From the IMG/VR virus record IMGVR_UViG_3300030107_003117, positions 1 to 43,188 of that record: 43,188 bases of DNA; one strand, written 5' to 3'. The position numbers and the translations under genes were made by a program. Positions 30,194 through 39,100 of the stretch are shown here, one piece after another. Numbering within the stretch: position 1 is the first letter of the stretch; each line of letters begins with the position of its first letter. Origin of the DNA: a virus. Under the pieces are notes generated by a model, which saw only the letters and a list, made by a program, of their open reading frames with translations, made no database searches and had not been told where the DNA came from.

Positions 30194-33100
30194 ATGAGTA
30201 AAAAATCACCTTTAAAACAAATGTGGAGCGAAACTTTAAAACCACCTAGTATAAAACCTTATCAAGATTTAACCCTTGGTCCTGAAGGTTGGGAGGTTGT
30301 AGATAAAGAATGGTACTTCAGTAAAGAAAACCTTGGGGAACCACCTAAAGCGTCTCAACTATCTGAAGAGCAAGTAGAATCTATAATTAAAAAAATGCTA
30401 GCCCAAGGACATAATCAAGGTACTATTGTTAATGTTATTAATAGTATAAGAAAAGATAAAAACAATGCTTATAATTCTAGAGTAAAGCTTTACAACGAAA
30501 AGTTAGAGAAGTTTAAATCTTCTGAAAAAAAGATAATAGAAAATAAAGTTAATTCATATAGAAAATTAGGTTGGGATGAAGGTAAATTAACTCAACTTTC
30601 AAGTTTATTAACAGAGCAAAAAGAAAAAGGTATTGATTACGAGGGTGATTTTGATATAGAATATGAAAATGAAGATGGTAGAAAAGTATATGAATCTGAA
30701 CTTGATAATAGATTTTTCAAAGGATTTGAGGGTACAATATTTGGATACGACAAAAAAGATGGTAAAATAGTTACATCTACAGAAGCTCAAGATTACATAA
30801 AAGAAAGACTTGAAGAAGTAGAGTACAATAAAGTTACAAATAAGAATTTAAAATGGGAAGAAGAAGCTGTACAAAAAATAATAGAAAATAAAACTAAGAA
30901 CTTAGATTGGGACGGTGGGGAATTTAAAGTTGAGCAATTTGGAATAGGTGACAATGTAAGATTATTATTTACGGACAAAGATGGTGTTAAATATACAGAA
31001 GAAATAAACGTTGACTTTGGAAATGATTTTAATTCTGATGAGGCTACAAGTGCTGTTGATAAAATTAACAAGTTTATAACAAGACATAAGAAATCTAGAT
31101 TTACAACTAAAGACGAGCTAGAATTAGCAAAAGATAACCCTTACTACATTAACAACGAAATGTATTCTCATAATGAAGTTGTTGAGATGTGGAAAGAAAA
31201 TAGAGGTTATACACACGAAGACTTGTATGAAAAAGATGAGCTGGGCAATATTATATTCGATGAAAATGGTATGTCTATACCCAAGAAAAATATAGTTTCT
31301 GATTTTGAAAAATATGTGAAAAGTGTAGCAGATACAGATAGATTAGGTAGAGTAGGTAATTTATCTAATCCATTCTCAAGACAAGATTATGATACTAAAG
31401 CAATACATACAATTAGTGGAGGTTCTGAATTAGCTACTTTAGAACAATTTTGGAATAAAGGAGAAGATGAGGTTGTTACTATTCTAGACAATATGGGTGT
31501 AACAACATATGTGCCAACCGCTGGTTTTGATGATTTAGTTCATTATTCAATAGGAAACATTCAAGGTGAAATAGATTTAGGTACAGATCAAGGAAAACAA
31601 GAGTTAAGAAAAATAGAAGATTACTTATTAAATAGATCTGATGAAGAAGCTGAAAACGATATAATCACAGATACTTTATCAGACCTTGTTAGTAGTACGC
31701 AAAAAAGAGATGATACAGGCAAATGGAAAAAATACAATATGCTTGAGTCTAATAGTGATATTCCATCTTTTATGCTTAAAGAAAATGGAGGTTTTCTTAA
31801 TAATGATGATAATTTATACTATAAGTTAAAAACCACAACAAGAGGGTTTGATCCAATTTATAATGAGATAGGTGAAATAGTGGTTGATCCTAAAAATGCT
31901 CCTAAAAGTTTTACTGAAGAAATAGGTCTTGATGGTATAAATATTAAATACCAAGACAACGAAGAATCTATTGTTCAATTTTATGCTAATATAAATGGTG
32001 AAGATGTTCCGTTAGATATGTCTTTCGCTCAGGGTGTGTTTAGAAAAGAAAATTGGGTTGGAGACGATGCTACTTTTAAAGGAGAAAATATTAATGATTA
32101 TATCGAAAGCTTTCTTGAGACAGGTAAAAAATCTTTTATAGGTGGTGGAGATTCTGATTGGTGGAGAACAGCGCTTGAATATGGAGCTTCTACTTATTTT
32201 TTAGGATCAACACACGCTATATCTTACATCCTTCCATTATCAAACCCCGCTGGAATAACAGCACCAGTTAACGCGTCTCCAAAAAAGATGTTTATAAGAT
32301 CTTTAGTTAGTTCATTACCAGAAAAATCAAGACAGAATGCTCGTAACGTTATAACAGAAAAAGCTTTTCAATATAGAGAAGATATAAAAAACGAGGCTAT
32401 AGATAATATTAAAAATGAATCTGAACTAATTGGTACTGATGATTTCATATTGCAACAAGCTCTTACTAATGGTGGTGAAGCTGTGGATTACTTTTCCAAT
32501 GTGATGGGTAATAATTTTAGCAATTTAGATGATGAAGGTGCTTATAAACATTCTACTAAAACAGGTTTGAATATTGACTTAGTAATATCAAATAGAAACA
32601 GACTGAAGCAATTAGGTTTATCAGAAGAAGGTTTAGAAATGTATGATGAGTATTTTGCTGATGAGTGGGAGCGACCAGGGTTTTTTGATAGAGATAACAA
32701 ATTTTTAGATTTTAAATCATATAGAAAAGAAGGTTGGGAAGAACAAAGACTTAACAAGGTTTTAAATATAGAAGATTTTGTAGAAACTTTAGAGGGCAAT
32801 GATCAGGATTTAGTTGGAGATTTTTTCTATGCTAGAGTAGCAGACAAAGAAGAAGGTATGTCAGACGAAATGTTAGCTAACATAGATCATTGGAATAATT
32901 CGTTAATGAATGTTGATCAAACTTTAATAGCTGTTGAAGAGAACAGATTAATGGAGGGTGATAAAAGAGTTGGTAATTTAAATGGAGGCTCTATAAGTTA
33001 CGGTTCTTTATCAAATATGTATACTTTAGATAAACAGCAAACAAACATCATACAGAGAAATAAAGAAGCTGATTTTGTATACAAACTAAACAATCAAGAT

Positions 33101-36100
33101 TTTACAGCAAGATTCAAACAAATAGGTGAAGATTTACTTGAAGAAGGTTATTATGTTAAAAGAGAAAATAATAATTATTTAGTTGTAGATAAAGATGGTA
33201 ATTTTGAAAATGGCAAGTACCAAGAAAAATTAAACAATCTTAAAACACATGTAGAATTAAATACTAATAATTACGTTAAGCTTAGAGAAGAGACTTTAGA
33301 AGAACTAGGTTCTTTACATAAATTAAAAGGAGGACAAAAAGATCTTCAGCATGTTTCAGATATGGATAATTTTGGATTTTGGGGAACTTTTATTCCTACA
33401 GCAGCAGATAGTTTTGAAAATATGGCTCTTGCTATTCCTATGTTGTTTGGTAGTGATGCTGCTATAAATGCTTATAGTTCAAACCAAAGAGGTTTAGATT
33501 TAATCTTACCTACTAGAATGGATTATTCTGATGCTGTTAAAAATGAATTATTTGGTGAGTTTTATGGTAGAACACTAGGAGAACAAGCAGCTAATATGAC
33601 ACTGGCTGTTGGTAGCGCAGGTATTGGATCTTTAGCTGGTACATCAGCAGCTACTTTAACTACCATACAGAGTATAATGTTTGGTACTCTTGCTGCTGGT
33701 ACAAAAATGGGGGAACTAGAAATAGCTCAAGAAAGAGGTAATTGGGCTTTAGGTGAATTAAGAAAATTAGAAGACTTTAAAGATTTATTACCACCAGAAG
33801 ATTATAAAAAACAAAAAAGATATTTAAATGAAATTGTTCAAGAAAATCATACCACTTACTTACAAAGATTAGGTTCGTCTTTAACTACAGGTTTAATAGA
33901 AGGTGCTGTAATGAAGTTTTTAGGTACAGCTGTAAACGCAAATAGATTTTTTAGAATAGGCGCTCCTGGCTCAGCTATAGATGATGTTGTTAATGCAGCT
34001 GTAAACGGTACTAATAATGCGAGTAGATCTGCCCTTGCAAGATTTAGTCATGGTTTTGTAAACTTTGGTAAAGAAGCGTTAAAAGGAACAGCTGGGGAGG
34101 TTGCAGAAGAAACTTTAATTGAATTTGGTTCTATGCTTGGTGACATGATGTGGTTAGATAAAGACTTTGATGTTTCGCAGTTAGATGACGTGGCTGTTGC
34201 TTCTATATTAACTGGTGGAACAATGAACACTGTTGGTGGAGGACTTTCGTCATTAATGAATGCTGGAAAAACAAACGAATGGGTACAACATGTTAAACCT
34301 TATGTTGAAAAACTATATGATCTTCGAGAAAGGTTAGATAACCTACCTGTAGATGCTACGGCTAGTAGAGACGAAATACATACTCAAATAGCTATGATTG
34401 AAAATAATCTAGATCAACATGGTAAAGGCTTAGCTAATACAATTAGATTGTTAGGCGCTGAAGATATTAAAAAATTAATAGCTTATCAGCAAGTTGGAAA
34501 CTCTTTATTAGCTATGGCAGGTATTAATGCTAGTATGAATGAAGATCAAATAAATAGAACTATAGAAAAATATAAAAAGAAAATAGGTCCTAAAAAAGCT
34601 AAAGAGTTTCAAGCTAATTTAGACGCTGTTTCTCTTGGTAAGAAAAGATTAATTGGTAGTGTTAAGTATGATAAAAATTCTATAGAAAAACTATTTGGAC
34701 AAAGAGGTTTAGAAATTGCTGAAGATTTAAAAGATAATAATGATTTTAACAAAGCTGATTTTAGAGGTAAGGCAGCTATGGTGTCGCAAGTTGTTGAACA
34801 GCAAATGACTGAAAACACTGCTAACAGGATGAGACAAAGTAAATATTTTAGTGATCAAGTAGAAAGAAAAGTTTACGAAGGAAAAACATGGGAACAGTAT
34901 AAAAAAGAAACTGGAAGAAAAAATAGAAAAAGAGCTCAAGAAAACGAACTATATAATATGTATGCTCCTCATGTTCTTATGCAGGCTACTAACTCTAAAA
35001 TGGTATATGATAAAAATATAACAAATGCTTCCGCTATTTTAGGTGAAATAAATATTGAAGATTTAAAAAACAATATAATAACACAAGATCCTAACTTAAG
35101 TAAAAAAGGAAGAAAAAATCAATTGAGAAAGCAGTTGATGGATATGAGAAATGAAGATGGTGATAGACTAGTTACTGATGAAGATATAGGTATGTATCTA
35201 TCTATGTTTGAAAGAGGTGAGTTGCCAGGTCTTTTGATTGGTAATAAATATATAGTTCAAGATAGAGATGCTGCTATGGAGAGATTAAATAGAGGTGATC
35301 TAGTACAAGGAACAGTTATATCACATGAGTTGTCTCACGTTCTGGATAATTTAGCTTTTCAAGGTAAAGATATTAAAGAAACAAGAAAAAACATAAGTAA
35401 TTATTCTGAACACTTATATGATTATATGTCAAGGAATATGCCTGGTTTTCATGATAATGCTATACGTAACTTAAAATTGAATTACGGTCAAGATTTTTTT
35501 GGAAAAAGAGGTTGGAAAGAAAATGTCGACTTTAAAAAACAAAGTGACATGATCAAAGATGAGTACACTAAAAAAATTCAAGATGCTATAGAAGGAAATA
35601 TAGAGTCAATAAATGAATATGGTATTCATAGTATGAGCAATGAGCTTAAAAAACAAATGAACGTAAGAGTAAGCCTTAAAAATCTATATGGTAAATACAA
35701 AGTAAATAGTGGTAAAGACGCTTGGTATTATATGGCTAACTATATAAAAGCCAAAAGAGAAGGTAAGTTATCTAAAGTACAAAAGAAAATGGTTGCTGGT
35801 AAAAAACTACAACCTACGCAAGAAACAGTGGCGTCTAGAATTAAAGTAGAAATCGAACAAGTTATAGGTAAAGATAATAGAAAAAAGCTAGTAGAAAAAG
35901 TAAATGAAACTTATTCTAAAATAATAGATTTACAAAAAGAATTAAATGACCCTAATTTAAATGATATTCAAAAAAGTTCTATAAACCAAAAAATTAATGA
36001 TTTAAAAAGTGAGATAGCAGAACAATATAGACCTATGGCTGAAAAAAGATTTAGTGAAAATCTTGCAACAGCCCCTTCGGTACAACAAAGAGAAAATTTA

Positions 36101-39100
36101 GAAAGAAACTCTTATGATATAGTTACTGAAATCCTTTATGATCCTGGACAACCTAGTAAAAGAGAAGAAGGTAAGATAAATAAGTCTAGATCAGTTTTAG
36201 GTATGATTAACGACTTCCAAATAGAAAGACACAGTTATGGTAACTTAGCTGCTTATATTAATGCTCATTTCAAATGGAGATCGTTAGAAGTTTTTGCAAG
36301 ATATGATACAGTGTTTGAACAACGAGCTGACGATGCTATGGGACAGTTGGAGCAGCTTACAGAAGAAATGGATACAGGTGGAGATACTGGACCAATACAA
36401 TCTGGAGATATACTATTAACTGAGAGATTTTCAGAATTAGAAACAAATCCAATCGTATTAAACAAGATTAATGAAATTAATGAAAACATAGTAAACGAGA
36501 TTACTAATGATCCTGCTTTATACGAAGGTAAAAACTATAAAACACTTAGTGACTTAAATCCATTGCTAACAGTGCAAATGATGATAGGTGATCCTAATTT
36601 AACTTATATAGATGATGGTAGTGCTTTTTGGAAAAGTAAAAAAGGAAAAGCTTTATTAGGTACTTCTGTAGCTGAATCTATAGTTAAAAAACTAACTAAC
36701 AACGATAACTTAAATCAACAAGATGTAAAAGCCTTGCAACGATTTATATTTAAACACAATGATGTTTTGTGGAAAATGTTACCTGAAGGTTTTATGACTA
36801 AAATGGTTAAACAAAAAGACGGTACTGAAGTATCTAGACCTGACAAAGCTACTGGTGTTCAAAATGTTTTATTAGAACCTTTTTATAATAGATCTTCTAA
36901 AAGAGTTGGTAATGGTTATCCACAGTATAAAAAACCTTTAACATCTGTTTCAGCACAAGATTTTTTAGATGTTTTTGGTATTACACCTAGAGGTGAAATG
37001 AATATAATAGGAAAAGAAAGTAATGTTAGTCAAAGAATAAAAGCTTTAATTCAACAAACTGGTAAAACAATTACAAACCAAACTACAAGAAGATATTTAT
37101 TAGACAAAGGTAGTATGGTGGATAAAGCTAGATTAGATTTAGAAAACGGTAAATCTCAAGTTATGTTTAGTAGAGAAATAGCTACTAATTTAGATATTCC
37201 TAATATTAAAGAAAAATATACTAATTTCATTACTTTAGTAAACGATCAATTACCTTGGGACACTTTCACACCTTCTAAAAAGTTTAATAAAGATAAAGAT
37301 CTAAAACAAACTTTAAAAAACTTAATGAAAGAAGCTGATATACCTCTAACTTTACAAAGTAAGTTGTTAAATGAAATGACTAATAATACAGGACAGTTGG
37401 TTAATATGTCTAATATGAAGCGTGTTCGAGATGAATCTGGTATGCAAAAAGAAGAGTACGATAATATAATAATTACAGATATTGTAAACCAGACAAATAA
37501 CGAGTTTTTAAAAAATAGATCACTACAAGAGATTTTAAATACTCCATTTTCTGCATCTGTAACAATGTCTAATCCTGACAATATTGATATAAGTAGAGAA
37601 GATGTTACTAGACAAGTTCAAACTGAGATAAAAAATCAAGGTATAGAGTTAACTGAAGAGGGATGGAATAACGCTATGAAAGATCTTAAGCTATTCGTTG
37701 ATTCTGATGGAAAAAAAGGAAACAACAATATAGTAAACGTTGTGCAATACATATATGATTTAACAGATCAATATGCTAGTATGGGTAGAATACATAACGG
37801 ACTAATAAGTATAACAAAAGAAGGTGGTAACACATTTAATATACAACCTGATAATATTAATCCAGAAGTATCTACAACACCAAGAAAACAAATATTTGAA
37901 GGTATTGGAGACTTTATGTTTTTTGTTAATAGATCTATCATGGGTAACGATGGTAATTTCATAGAGATAATACCTATGAAAAAATCAAACGAAGTTAGAT
38001 CTAGACATAACATAACAAGAGAAAAAACAACTACTAAGTATGGTTGGGGTAGCAAAGAGTTCCAAGCTATGTATCCTGGTTTTACTTCTAAACGTTTAGA
38101 TGAAAGTTCTGAAGCTGTTATGAAAGAAGCTGATATAATAGATGGCATACCTACCTTAGGTAGTTTTTACGAAAAACGACAAGAGCAAGCTTTGTATTTT
38201 AGAGAGCACTTAAAGAAACAAACTAAACATATTTTTGATAGAGCTTTAGATAAAGATGATAGTTTTGGAAAAGCTAATGTTTTTGTATGGTTAATGGGCT
38301 TAGGAAGCGGAATGAAAACAGCTAGTAGAAGAGCAGCACCTGTAGCTGGTATAGCTGATGGTGTGTTTGACGCAAAAAATCCTGGTAAAGATTTAGAATA
38401 TGATCATTTAAAACCTAACCACGTATTAATGCAGAAGCTTGCTAAATTATATATTGATTTATCTAATGGAGAAATAACTATGAATGAGGTTAATACAGAA
38501 TTAGATACTTTCTTTATAGATTACGTTGTTAATATTATCCCTAAAAAAATGGATAATGTAGCTAAAAGATCTGGTGTTCAATCTTTTATGCAGTTAGGAT
38601 ATATAGAAGGAGGAATATTACGAATGGAAGATGGCGCTTACGGTAGACTATATAGTGATAGAACTAAATGGCATGAAGAAATGAGAGCTATAACTTTACT
38701 TGATCCAGCTCTTGAAGGAAAACGTTTTGGAGAAGACTATGTAAAACCTAGTTATGCGAACAAATCAATAGAGCAACACTCTAGAGATATAATAATAGGA
38801 GATGCTGTATTAGCGTCTAGATCAATTAGAGATACTGTAGGTATAAGCGTTTGGGATTTTGATGATACTTTAGCTAAGAGTAAATCTAATATATTATACA
38901 CAACACCAGATGGAAGAACTGGAAAGTTAACAGCTGAAGAATTTGCTAAGGATGGCGCTAGATTATTAGAAGAAGGTTATGTATATGATTTTTCTGAGTT
39001 TAGTCAAGTAATAGATGGTGAGGCTGGACCTTTGTTAGAAAAGTTTAAAAATAGAATTGAAAAATATGGTGTTGAAAATAACTTTATACTAACAGCTAGA

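Noticed and set aside
37246-38148. Minus-strand open frames of 111 and 126 codons inside the giant gene
   Set aside because: They lie wholly within the continuous 3829-codon rightward frame and have low-complexity Ser/Leu/Phe content without a start context.
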